Positions 57,201-64,000 of a DNA stretch of 64,000 nt are shown in pieces. The notes under the pieces are model-generated. The model worked only from the letters and a program-made list of their open reading frames with translations. It had not been told where the DNA came from and did no database searches. Position 1 is the stretch's first letter, and every line of letters begins with the position of its first letter. A program made the position numbers and the translations under genes. This DNA is from Paenibacillus kribbensis (GTDB lineage Bacteria > Bacillota > Bacilli > Paenibacillales > Paenibacillaceae): the NCBI RefSeq assembly GCF_002240415.1, contig NZ_CP020028.1, positions 1,513,501-1,577,500 of the forward strand. Reading direction: 5' to 3'.

Positions 57201-59721
57201 TAATTTGAATGGTATACGCAACGCAACACTGACCTTTAATCACTGGTTTGAAATTGAGGCCGGCTATGATTACGGATATGTGGAAGTGTCCAAAAACAAT
57301 GGCGACACTTGGAGCGAGCTGGGCAAATTCTCTCATAACACGAATGGGAAAAAATGGGCCCCGGTTTACTACAATCTGGATAGCTACACCGGCAATGAGA
57401 TCCAAATTCGCTTCCGCTTGAAGTCGGATAACAGTGTGAATAAAAATGGCTGGTACATTGATGATTTCCGAGTGCTGGGCGTTCCAGCTTCGACGGTGAC
57501 GAAGGATATCGTACCTGAGTCGAATATCAAACTGCAAAAAGCAGAAGAACAATTCCCGCTGTACAAAATTACAAGCACCGAAAAAAGCGAATTCCAGGAA
57601 AAGGTGAAGCCAGCGGAAACGACGGTGGATCGTGGACGTGTCGGTCTCGACAGTCTTCCAGCGAGTGCTACGGTTACCGTACTGGAAACCGGACGTTCGG
57701 TGAAAACGGATCCGACCACGGGCAAATACAGCTTCACTCACGTGGCGGGAGACTATACGCTGAAGGCTGAAGCCTACGGCTACGAGCCTCAAACGAAGCA
57801 GGTTACAATTGAGAATAATAAAGTCATTAGAGCGAACTTTAGCCTCCAAGCCGTACCTCATGGTACGATTCACGGAGTCATTACCGACAAGCAATCCGGT
57901 GAACCTATCCAAAAAGCGAAAGTGCTGGTGCTGGAGGATGCACGTATTGCTCCGATAGAGACGAATGAAGCTGGAGAATTTACGCTGGACGTGCTGGAAG
58001 GAACATACACATTATCCATTTCAGCCAACAATTATTATAGCGACAGCGTATCCGTAACGGCTCCTCCGAACGGCAGCGTGGAAGCAAACGTCACGCTGAA
58101 GCCTTTCATAGGCTTCCAGGGAGGCATCGCTTATGATGACGGCACGGGGGAAAATGCCAGAGCCTTTAATGCGGCAGGCAACTCTTGGGCAGTCAGAATG
58201 ACACCTGAGTCGGAAGTGGCTCAAGTGACAGGAGCATCACTTCTGTTCTGGAACGCTGCCTTCCCGAATCCGGGAGGAACGGCATTCCAATACGCCGTAT
58301 ATGATGCCTCCGGTGCTGGAGGAGCACCAGGGCGTCTGCTGGCTGGCCCATTCGACGGGACAGCCGTGCGGGATGAGACACAGTGGACGACGGTACAGCT
58401 CCCAGAGCCGGTAACCGTTCAAGGTGACTTCTATATCGTCTATACACAACCTGCAGCAGGCACACAGTCGCCGGGTCTTGCTACAGATGAGAGTGGACCG
58501 AATGCGCTTCGCAGCTGGCAGGGTGTAAGCGGTACATGGAGTCAATCACCTGTAGATGAAGGCAATTACATGATCCGGGCTATCGTCAGATATCCGGTGA
58601 ATGCTCCAACGATTACAACACCTACAAAGGCTACCTATACGCAGGATGAAAAGATTACCGTGACAGGTACTTCCCCGGCAGAAGGAGCCGATATTCAGCT
58701 CTTTAACGGCAAGGAACTGGCTGGCACAACCAAGGTGAAGGACCGTCAATTCAGCCTGTCGGTCGATCTTCAGCCAGGTGCCAATCCGCTCAGCGTTCAA
58801 GCAGCGGTATACGGCAAAGTAACAGACCGTTCCGAGCCGGTAGTTGTGACGCTCGATCAGACGAAACCGGGACTGATTTTGACTTCACCCGATGAAGGAG
58901 CCCGTACCAATGCGGGTGTTGTCAGTGTAATCGGCACAGTGTATGATGAGTTCCTTTCCGAATTGACCATTAACGGCGAGCCAGCCGAATTTGGAAGTGA
59001 CGGCAGCTTTAACAAGCGGTTGCTCATTAACGAAGGAGAAAACCAGATTACGGTGACGGCCAAGGATCTTGCCCAAAATGAAACGACCGTTACCCGTTCG
59101 GTGTATGTCGATACGGCTCTGCCGAAGCTGGAAAACATTAGCCCTGCAGAGGATGTACGCATCGCTCCAGGGGAGCCGGTACGAGTATCCTTCGATAGTG
59201 CGTCTGGCTTGGAGGCGTCCTTCCATGTGGAGCTGCCCTTTAACCTGTCCACCTTGGGACAGAACGAAATTCCGTTAAACGAAACTTCGTCAGGGCACTA
59301 TGAAGGCATTTATTTCACTTCGTCTTCCCTGAATCTGGAGGGCGGAGTCATCGCAATCCGGGTAAGGGATACGGCAGGCAATGAAGTGAAGACGGAAGCG
59401 CCGGGAAGATTGTATGTGACGAAAGGCGGTGGACAGGACCCTGATCCGAATCCACCTGCATCCAATGAAAAGCCGGTAGCTATTATTCAGGCGAATGATT
59501 TTGCCAAGAAGAAGAAGAATGTACAATTTAACGCCAAAGCTTCACGTGATGCAGATGGTAAAATCGTCAGCTACAGCTGGAATTTTGGTGATGGCGATAC
59601 AGCCATCGGTTCCAAGGTGAAGCATAAATTCACCACAGCCGGAACCTATACGGTGGAGCTTACGGTGACAGATAATGACGGCGCAACTGGTAAGGCGGTG
59701 CATGTGATTACGATCCGTTAA
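54220..59721 (+). CDS. Very large secreted S8 protease, bacillopeptidase F-like
   Basis: The about 1833-aa protein has a signal peptide, an I9-like propeptide and an S8 domain with Asp in VVANLDTGVDYTHP (about 262), His in DSHGTHTMGT (about 310) and Ser in NGTSMAGPHVAG (about 488). After it come two MAM-like domains (each ends GWYIDD), an Fn3 domain, carboxypeptidase-regulatory-like repeats (GTIHGVITDKQSGEPIQKAK), more Ig-like domains and a C-terminal PKD domain (SYSWNFGDGDTA). TTG 54220 with AAAGGAG matches its paralog; GTG 54208 overlaps that site. It is an extracellular degradative enzyme with many binding modules. Confidence 0.93.
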   Translation: MIKPKRFKKPLSIGLSLLMAFSFVQPALANNTPDGSKLELKSASHKVTTAKVSPKLTKQFEENNYVTYLVKLKEQVDTNKVSKNALQKASLEKITPSAAKMAVRSHVISSLRETASRTQYGLENYLDQQSKDGGVKEYKSYFIVNAMAVTSTKEVLDHISKLPEVDKILPNETRYLQKVTVDKQAEGTDAKTAEKATAGTAKSETAEKAVEPEKDDGKTSAKPGNAGKNAVDPSTVEWNISHINAPQVWDKGIDGTGIVVANLDTGVDYTHPALHRKWRGLDAAGNIVNPELSWYDPHSHATLPVDQEADSHGTHTMGTMVGSEENGTNRIGVAPGAKWIAVRIFNPETTDAIILDGGQWLLAPKDAQGNLHPELAPDVVNNSWGGGPGLDEWFRPVVQAWRDAQIFPEFSAGNTSLSNPGGPASVANPANYPESFATGATDINDKLASFSLLGPSPYGEIKPEVSAPGVNIRSSVAGGAYKGGYNGTSMAGPHVAGLAALLLQANHSLTVDQLEEILMNTATPRTDSTYPTSPNNGYGHGVINALDAVGSVIQGLGSVSGKVVTGGDDLEAPVLEHTPPAAAFEGIDIPLTAHVTDNVGVTAVEAFAKTTGTSNYVYIPLERTSGDSKDGTYQASIPTFLVNSAGLEYYIRVNDYGNNGFETEVYKVNISKGVKPGYTQDFEKDIAGINIGGQGSVWKWGTPTSGPKSAHSGTKVIATNLEGQYQTNSNSYFMAPPIDLTESPKGALVSFKHWYDLENNSDFGKVYVATQNSQNAFEQVLSFTGSSNGWKTQYLDLRAFAGQKVYLLFNFTSDNTIVKDGWYIDDLSIQEPDTVAPAAPGNLTAEADTVGNVALAWNASSDEDVKQYKVYRSNESGKNYTSIGTTTGLTFTDTITVGSATYHYAVAAEDYSGNEGAKSNEVSLRVDVPDTLYSDHFDGSSDNGWTHSGTKDEWERGIPKVGPESAASKPNVWATDLDSNYENGADFSLVSPKINLNGIRNATLTFNHWFEIEAGYDYGYVEVSKNNGDTWSELGKFSHNTNGKKWAPVYYNLDSYTGNEIQIRFRLKSDNSVNKNGWYIDDFRVLGVPASTVTKDIVPESNIKLQKAEEQFPLYKITSTEKSEFQEKVKPAETTVDRGRVGLDSLPASATVTVLETGRSVKTDPTTGKYSFTHVAGDYTLKAEAYGYEPQTKQVTIENNKVIRANFSLQAVPHGTIHGVITDKQSGEPIQKAKVLVLEDARIAPIETNEAGEFTLDVLEGTYTLSISANNYYSDSVSVTAPPNGSVEANVTLKPFIGFQGGIAYDDGTGENARAFNAAGNSWAVRMTPESEVAQVTGASLLFWNAAFPNPGGTAFQYAVYDASGAGGAPGRLLAGPFDGTAVRDETQWTTVQLPEPVTVQGDFYIVYTQPAAGTQSPGLATDESGPNALRSWQGVSGTWSQSPVDEGNYMIRAIVRYPVNAPTITTPTKATYTQDEKITVTGTSPAEGADIQLFNGKELAGTTKVKDRQFSLSVDLQPGANPLSVQAAVYGKVTDRSEPVVVTLDQTKPGLILTSPDEGARTNAGVVSVIGTVYDEFLSELTINGEPAEFGSDGSFNKRLLINEGENQITVTAKDLAQNETTVTRSVYVDTALPKLENISPAEDVRIAPGEPVRVSFDSASGLEASFHVELPFNLSTLGQNEIPLNETSSGHYEGIYFTSSSLNLEGGVIAIRVRDTAGNEVKTEAPGRLYVTKGGGQDPDPNPPASNEKPVAIIQANDFAKKKKNVQFNAKASRDADGKIVSYSWNFGDGDTAIGSKVKHKFTTAGTYTVELTVTDNDGATGKAVHVITIR

Positions 59722-59762
59722 CAGACCGTAGGATGGAATGATTCTTTTAAAATAGCAAAAGA

Positions 59763-59810
59763 GGCCCACAGCAAGCTACCATGAATGGAGGCTGCTGTGG
59801 GCCATTTTTA
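59763..59810 (+). terminator. Terminator after the large protease
   Basis: GGCCCACAGCA (59763-59773) pairs perfectly with TGCTGTGGGCC (59793-59803), followed by ATTTTTATTT. Confidence 0.92.
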
Positions 59811-59904
59811 TTTGTCGAATTGCTCAGGAAGGGATACAATAATTAGAAACAAATAAAGTGAATCTATTCACACAACAATATTATTTTAAGCGGGAGAGGA
59901 TCAT

Positions 59905-60255
59905 ATGATTCATTTGCAAAAAGAAAGCGGACGTATCCGGCTTGTGCTGGATGCCTACTTTATGGGGGAAGATATCGTCGTACTCATATCAGGCGGTGAC
60001 CTGCCCCATCTGGGAACGATTACAGCAGGAGCGAGACTGGAGCCGATGCAAACCGTGCAATTGCAAACCCACAAGGAATTTTATATTACCGAAGAAATTG
60101 CCGTGCGCTTGCGAAAAGAGTTTGCAGGCAACTTTGCGATTTGCTGTGGGGCTCATTTGGATGATGCAACCAAGGAGGAAATCCGAGTGCTTACAGATAT
60201 GGCTATACAATTGGGGAAGGAGCTTATTGGAGAGCTTAAGCACGAACGCTTGTAG
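59905..60255 (+). CDS. LpdD-like prenylated-flavin chaperone family protein
   Basis: The 116-aa protein fits the LpdD-like domain: LVLDAYFMGEDIVVLISGGDLPHLGTITAGA at the front and NFAICCGAHLDDATKEEI at the end. These small proteins are linked to UbiD-type decarboxylases, but no ubiD or ubiX is near. GGGAGAGGA precedes the ATG. Single gene, convergent with the next one (8-nt gap). Confidence 0.7.
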   Translation: MIHLQKESGRIRLVLDAYFMGEDIVVLISGGDLPHLGTITAGARLEPMQTVQLQTHKEFYITEEIAVRLRKEFAGNFAICCGAHLDDATKEEIRVLTDMAIQLGKELIGELKHERL

Positions 60256-60263
60256 CAACCACT

Positions 60264-60851
60264 TTAAGTGAACTCCCGAAGGAGTAGATTACGATAGGGA
60301 TACATACTGAAGGGGTACTTAAAAAGCAAGGCAAACCCATCATCCTCAATCTGTATGGATTTCAGCGCAGAGAATGAGATCAAACTGCGGATCATCACCG
60401 TAACTGCACGCTGGTCCTGCCTGTTGATCGCTTTCGCTAAAGCAGAAGTAAAGCAGCGATTGTGTGCCAATTCCCGATATAGTGGAAAAACGGCTTTGGC
60501 GATGGCGCGATGAACCCTCGGTTCAAACGTAAATTGCACCGTCCCCGGCGGAATCGTCGTTCCGTTCGTATAATAGAGCATTGGGGGTTGAGCTAAAAAG
60601 GTAATAAAGTAGCCGATGCCGTTCGTGCCTAATCCTTGTTTGGCGGCAAACGGCGCTACCGAGCAGAGAAGGGATTTCATCCGATCCAGATTGCCCTGAG
60701 CCACAGCCTGTGACCATTGAACGGCAAAACCACGGCGGGTCGCGATTGCCTTGTAGAATGGCAGCATGGCGACGGATATTTTTCTGAGCGTGTCAGCTTT
60801 TAAACGTTTGCGGGGTGAGCCTCTTCTGCGGGATGTTGCACGAGATACCAT
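60264..60851 (-). CDS. Basic hypothetical protein
   Basis: A 195-aa basic protein that begins with an Arg/Ser-rich stretch (MVSRATSRRRGSPRKRLKA) and continues with mixed helices and strands. AAGGAGGAC precedes the ATG. No known family recognised. Not secreted. Confidence 0.6.
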   Translation of the reverse strand: MVSRATSRRRGSPRKRLKADTLRKISVAMLPFYKAIATRRGFAVQWSQAVAQGNLDRMKSLLCSVAPFAAKQGLGTNGIGYFITFLAQPPMLYYTNGTTIPPGTVQFTFEPRVHRAIAKAVFPLYRELAHNRCFTSALAKAINRQDQRAVTVMIRSLISFSALKSIQIEDDGFALLFKYPFSMYPYRNLLLREFT

Positions 60852-61033
60852 AGCTCCGTCCTCCTTGGCTGAATGCTCTCATGGAGCGCATTTTATCTGG
60901 TATGGATAAAATACTGTATGCCCAATCACCACGAAAAGTGCTTATCTATCATGCCGTTTGGTTTTGAACGAGGCATTATAACTGACTCACTGGAGATGAT
61001 CCATCATCTAACGGAGCGACCTAACTTCAAGAT

Positions 61034-61237
61034 GTACATCTAGCCGGAGAAGCACAGACGGCTAACATATATGTTAATAATGAAAAACTGGATTTTAATG
61101 CACTTATAGCCTATTCAGGAGTAGTGATGGTTCCTTTTCGTGAAATATTTGAGCAATATAATATGAACTCAACCTCTTATACAGCTAGCGTTGTGGAAGA
61201 AGTAGTTCGTCCTAAATCTATAGACCATGGCATTTAA
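61034..61237 (+). pseudogene. Copper-amine-oxidase-like (stalk) domain remnant
   Basis: One frame encodes ANIYVNNEKLDFNALIAYSG then VVMVPFREIFEQYNMNSTSY, the pattern of the Cu_amine_oxidN1 surface domain (VNGEKL...LVPLREIFE) common in Paenibacillus. There is no start, and the end overlaps the 3' end of the merR gene. A relic. The rest of the gap from 60852 shows nothing else I can support. Confidence 0.6.
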
Positions 61238-61622
61238 AGATATGATTGGGATTTTTCCTAACCTCTTCTTTTTGAAGTTCATACATGGCTATCTTATAGT
61301 TTATTTCCTCCAAGTACCTTAAGTCTTCTTCAATTTTCTTCTGCACTTCCAATTTATGTTTCACCAACATTTCTTGTCTTTCCAAGAAAGTAGCATTTCC
61401 AACTCCAAAAAGATCCATATATTGTTTTATCTTAGCAAGAGACATTCCTGTCTCTCTGAGACAACGAATAAAAGAAATCCAGTCTATATGTTGTTTGGAA
61501 TAGACTCTTCGACCATTTTCATCGCGAGATACATTTTGCAGGATCCCTTGCTCTTCATAAAATCGAAGTGTCTTTGCCGTTATATTTAAGTTTTCCACTA
61601 CATATTTCATTGAGTACAACAT
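61218..61622 (-). CDS. MerR-family regulator
   Basis: The 134-aa protein has a MerR DNA-binding domain (MKYVVENLNITAKTLRFYEEQGIL and VYSKQHIDWISFIRCLRETGMSLAKIKQYMDLF) and a coiled-coil C-terminus. The tail holds a single Cys (FKCHGL), the kind found in aldehyde- or oxidant-sensing MerR proteins near flavin reductases. It is divergent from the Old Yellow Enzyme, with dyads at 61638 and 61726 in between. It likely controls that gene and itself. Confidence 0.88.
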   Translation of the reverse strand: MLYSMKYVVENLNITAKTLRFYEEQGILQNVSRDENGRRVYSKQHIDWISFIRCLRETGMSLAKIKQYMDLFGVGNATFLERQEMLVKHKLEVQKKIEEDLRYLEEINYKIAMYELQKEEVRKNPNHIFKCHGL

Positions 61623-61637
61623 TTACCCCGCCCCACC

Positions 61638-61664
61638 TTTTAGCTACAGTTACTGTAACTAAAA
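61638..61664. promoter_or_regulatory. Near-perfect 27-bp palindrome next to merR
   Basis: TTTTAG-C/T-TACAGT on each side of a central T, with one mismatch in 13. Located 16 nt upstream of the merR start. Likely operator for MerR or another dimeric regulator. Confidence 0.65.
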
Positions 61665-61725
61665 GAATATCATAAAGGATTATGAATATCCAAAAATCTT
61701 GGTTTAATTATGCCAATATTTAAGC

Positions 61726-61756
61726 TTGACTTCCCCTTACGTCAACAGAATACACT
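61726..61756 (+). promoter_or_regulatory. MerR-type promoter of the Old Yellow Enzyme gene
   Basis: TTGACT (61726-61731), a 19-bp spacer and TACACT (61751-61756). The long spacer is the mark of MerR-activated promoters, and it contains one arm of a TTGAC/GTCAA dyad. Confidence 0.7.
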
Positions 61757-61861
61757 GAGGCAGAACTAGCAACAGGGAGGCGATGGATTAGAAAGTGATA
61801 TATACATTAGCATCTAGACAAATTTTAATACCACAAAATAATGGAATGAGAGGTTATTGAA

Positions 61862-62983
61862 ATGAATCAAAAATACAGTAAGTTATTTGAATCCTTCACA
61901 TTCAGAAGCGGAATAACAATCAAGAATAGAGTCGTTATGTCACCTATGACCACATGGTCAAGCAATGACGATCTTACCATTTCCGATGAAGAGGTGAAAT
62001 ATTACAAACAGCGAGTAAATGGAGTAGGACTCGTCATTACTGGTTGTACTCATGTTTTACCTAATGGGCAAGGATTTACGAATGAATTTGCTGGATACAA
62101 CGATGAATTCGTTCCAAGTTTACGAAAATTAGCTGATGCAGCAAAAAGTGGAGGATCCCCTGCTGTACTGCAGATTTTTCATGCAGGCGATAAAGCCTTG
62201 CCTGAATTGGATGCAGTCAGTGCGAGTGTCTATCAGCCTGAGGCTACTCCTTTTGGCCCAAGTGCAGAAACAAGAGAGCTATCAAATGAGGAAATCCTGT
62301 CGACGATACGTGCATTTGGTGACACAACGAGAAGAGCGATTGAAGCTGGGTTTGATGGCGTCGAAATTCATGGAGCTCATGGATTTTTAATTCAAAACTT
62401 TTGGTCTCCAGCAACCAATAAACGGACAGACCAATGGGGGGGAACCCTTGAGAATCGACTGCGTTTTCCATTGGCAATTATTGAAGAAATCAAAAAGGTA
62501 ATTGAAAAGCATGCTACAAAACCATTCCTGTTAGGGTATCGTTTGTCCCCTGAAGAATCCTCTAAAGTGGACGGATTGCGTATGAAACACACATATGAAT
62601 TAATTGATTTCCTTGTTGAACAAAATTTAGATTATATACATGCTTCATTAGATCATGTGTCTTCGAAGCCAATCGATAGTCAAGATGAGAAAACAAGGCT
62701 TGAATTGATTCTTGAAAGAGCAAACGGTAAGGTACCTGTGTTGGCGGCTGGTTCCATAATTACACCAGATGATGCTCTTAAAGCTATGGAAGTAGGATTA
62801 CCTCTTTTCGCCATTGGGCATGCGTTAATTATAAACCCTGATTGGGTTGAAAAGGTGGCAAATGGACGTGAAACCGAGGTCGATTCCGTCCTAAGCGTTT
62901 CAAAACTTGACCAGCTTCATATTCCAGAAAAACTTTGGAATGTTATTCAAGCAGCTCCAGGATGGTTTAATATCAGTGAGTAG
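61862..62983 (+). CDS. Old Yellow Enzyme-type NADH:flavin oxidoreductase
   Basis: The 373-aa protein is an OYE-like FMN enzyme: NRVVMSPMTTWSS, GFDGVEIHGAHGFLIQNFWS, then TNKRTDQWGGTLENRLRFP. These are the usual FMN and substrate-binding motifs. It reduces activated C=C bonds with NAD(P)H. GAGAGGT precedes the ATG. Divergent from the MerR gene, which likely activates it in response to a reactive aldehyde or other electrophile. Confidence 0.92.
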   Translation: MNQKYSKLFESFTFRSGITIKNRVVMSPMTTWSSNDDLTISDEEVKYYKQRVNGVGLVITGCTHVLPNGQGFTNEFAGYNDEFVPSLRKLADAAKSGGSPAVLQIFHAGDKALPELDAVSASVYQPEATPFGPSAETRELSNEEILSTIRAFGDTTRRAIEAGFDGVEIHGAHGFLIQNFWSPATNKRTDQWGGTLENRLRFPLAIIEEIKKVIEKHATKPFLLGYRLSPEESSKVDGLRMKHTYELIDFLVEQNLDYIHASLDHVSSKPIDSQDEKTRLELILERANGKVPVLAAGSIITPDDALKAMEVGLPLFAIGHALIINPDWVEKVANGRETEVDSVLSVSKLDQLHIPEKLWNVIQAAPGWFNISE

Positions 62984-62991
62984 AAAGGAGG

Positions 62992-63014
62992 CCCCATTGG
63001 GGCTGCTTTTCTAT
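62992..63014 (+). terminator. Small terminator after the OYE gene
   Basis: GGCCCC-ATT-GGGGCT stem followed by GCTTTTCT. Short but GC-rich. Confidence 0.6.
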
Positions 63015-63092
63015 TTGCATGAACTAAGCTACCCGTTAGCTTAATCGAGCGGTGGCAGTCTAGTATTCAATCCAAAAAGATTAGTTTCAGGG

Positions 63093-63140
63093 CATACCAA
63101 CAACAATGGCACTGGTATTTTGATACCAGCGCCATTGTTC
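63093..63140. terminator. Long hairpin between convergent genes
   Basis: ACAATGGC-ACTGGTA pairs with TACCAG-CGCCATTGT around a TTTTGA loop. No T run directly follows on either strand, so it could be a terminator or an mRNA end stabiliser. Confidence 0.6.
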
Positions 63141-63185
63141 AGGAATTTACTCACTTTTTTTCGCAAGCTCTTCTATTATCCACAA

Positions 63186-64000
63186 TCACTTTGTTGTTAC
63201 TTTTACTTTATAAGGATAAGTTTCGCCGTCCTCTTCAATATTAAAATGTTTAATTGTATCTGGAGTTGCGGAAACAACCAAATAAACAGTCTTTTCGTCT
63301 CCTTGCAACTTCAAGGAATTTTTTCCTTTATTCCACATTGTAGAATATCGGGTATCTCCTGAATGTGTTACGGAAACAATGCTAGCTCTCCAATCAGCGC
63401 CTTTTGCTGTGCTTGTTCCTTGGAAATCAACTGTGACGGAAGCTTTGCTCAAATCAATATCTAAAGGAACAATGTTGTAGCCTGTCTGTTGTGGAGCCTT
63501 GTTTTGAGGTACGGTCAGCCAGCCGCCTTTGTCACTTTTCAGTGTTGTATATATCTTTTCATAATTGCCGTTAGTTCTCAAAAGCTCATCTAAATGCTTC
63601 AAATAATATGGTTGACTCTTGAAGTCCATCGTTACCAATCTTCTTGCCATTCCACCCAGTAATTCTTTAATAGAAACTCCAGTTACCTTTTCCATAGATT
63701 CAAAGTAGGTCGTATCTTTTCCACTGTAAGACAATAAATTCAACATTGCTTGATGGCCAAGTCCGTTGATATGATCTGGATTTTCATGAATATACAGGAG
63801 AATAGGCCATGCATCGTACCAATTCTTTACATGTGGAAAATGTGATTCTGAATTTAGTATAAAGGGGGCAAAAAAGTCGGAGTCTGGACCATATACCGTT
63901 CCACCATAGCTGTAGTAATCGCTACCCAAATATTCATTACGCAAGAAGTTAGCTACCGCTTCATACCACTCATAAGGGACTTCTCCTCCATTATGGTAGG
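63186..64000 (-). CDS. Secreted DUF6055-like protein, C-terminal part
   Basis: The gene runs out of the right edge; the visible 270 residues are open to 64000. They include YHNGGEVPYEWYEAVANF, LGSDYYSYGG, a VKNWYDAWPILLYIHENP motif and a final beta-rich domain with SATPDTIKHFNIEEDGETYPYK. This resembles DUF6055-type secreted proteins with a metalloprotease-like helical part and a C-terminal beta domain. The signal peptide and any HExxH lie outside the window. Function not established. Confidence 0.55.
   Translation of the reverse strand, partial: YHNGGEVPYEWYEAVANFLRNEYLGSDYYSYGGTVYGPDSDFFAPFILNSESHFPHVKNWYDAWPILLYIHENPDHINGLGHQAMLNLLSYSGKDTTYFESMEKVTGVSIKELLGGMARRLVTMDFKSQPYYLKHLDELLRTNGNYEKIYTTLKSDKGGWLTVPQNKAPQQTGYNIVPLDIDLSKASVTVDFQGTSTAKGADWRASIVSVTHSGDTRYSTMWNKGKNSLKLQGDEKTVYLVVSATPDTIKHFNIEEDGETYPYKVKVTTK

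Noticed and set aside
56845..57912. 355-aa ORF opposite the large protease
   Set aside because: Antisense shadow within clear MAM and repeat domains; composition not protein-like.

Overview
The window looks like a chromosome segment of a low-to-moderate GC endospore-forming Firmicute, most likely Paenibacillus (P. polymyxa-like). This is inferred from the Gram-positive Shine-Dalgarno sequences, frequent GTG/TTG starts, the GH5-CBM3 endoglucanase, the large secreted S8 proteases, and the LytS/LytT, ArsR, MerR and SigA-type signals. No rRNA, tRNA or CRISPR array was seen. The window opens inside a LytS-type sensor kinase gene and closes inside a secreted-protein gene.

Region 1 (1-2760): a LytS/LytTR two-component pair beside an OFA-family MFS transporter. 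The pair and transporter resemble the E. coli YpdA/YpdB-yhjX pyruvate circuit. The transporter promoter carries two 10-bp direct repeats with an 11-bp spacer, as in the E. coli YpdB site.

Region 2 (2938-27535) is the main interest: about 24 kb encoding what looks like a Gram-positive contractile injection machine with a T6SS flavour. It holds a Ser/Thr kinase, a membrane VWA protein, a sheath candidate that looks like a natural TssB-TssC fusion, an Hcp-like tube protein, a J-domain protein, two FHA proteins, a PP2C phosphatase, a TPR-bearing pseudophosphatase, two unrecognised probable baseplate proteins, an Hsp70-like ATPase, two RDD membrane proteins, a possible baseplate protein, a DcrB/Eag-like chaperone, two VgrG-like spikes, a PAAR-like DUF4280 tip and a C-terminal deaminase toxin with a SUKH-3 immunity protein. 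A strong SigA promoter (6255-6284), a structured leader and a terminator placed just after the tube gene suggest how stoichiometry may be set.

Region 3 (27536-31290): a decayed toxin/immunity graveyard. It contains a duplicated pretoxin segment with an orphan deaminase tip and a second SUKH-3 gene, RHS core remnants, an IS110-type transposase relic, another toxin tail with its SMI1-like immunity gene, and a KptA/Tpt1-like fragment.

Region 4 (31290-48833): mostly ordinary chromosomal genes. They are a DUF2167 protein, a PH-like membrane protein, an ECF sigma factor with a second ClpP, a GH5-CBM3 endoglucanase, a luciferase-like monooxygenase, an acetyl xylan esterase, a Cys-cluster protein, a GlsB/YeaQ protein, an MFS transporter, an amino-acid ABC transporter, an MFS pseudogene, and rtcB coupled to an AAA ATPase. 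The rtcB leader (48834-49217) holds its own promoter, a 30-codon ORF and two terminator hairpins.

Region 5 (49218-64000): an ArsR-SulP pair, two paralogous secreted subtilases (536 and about 1833 aa) with matching promoters and long leaders, an LpdD-like protein, a hypothetical protein, a MerR regulator divergent from an Old Yellow Enzyme, and the C-terminal part of a secreted DUF6055-like protein.
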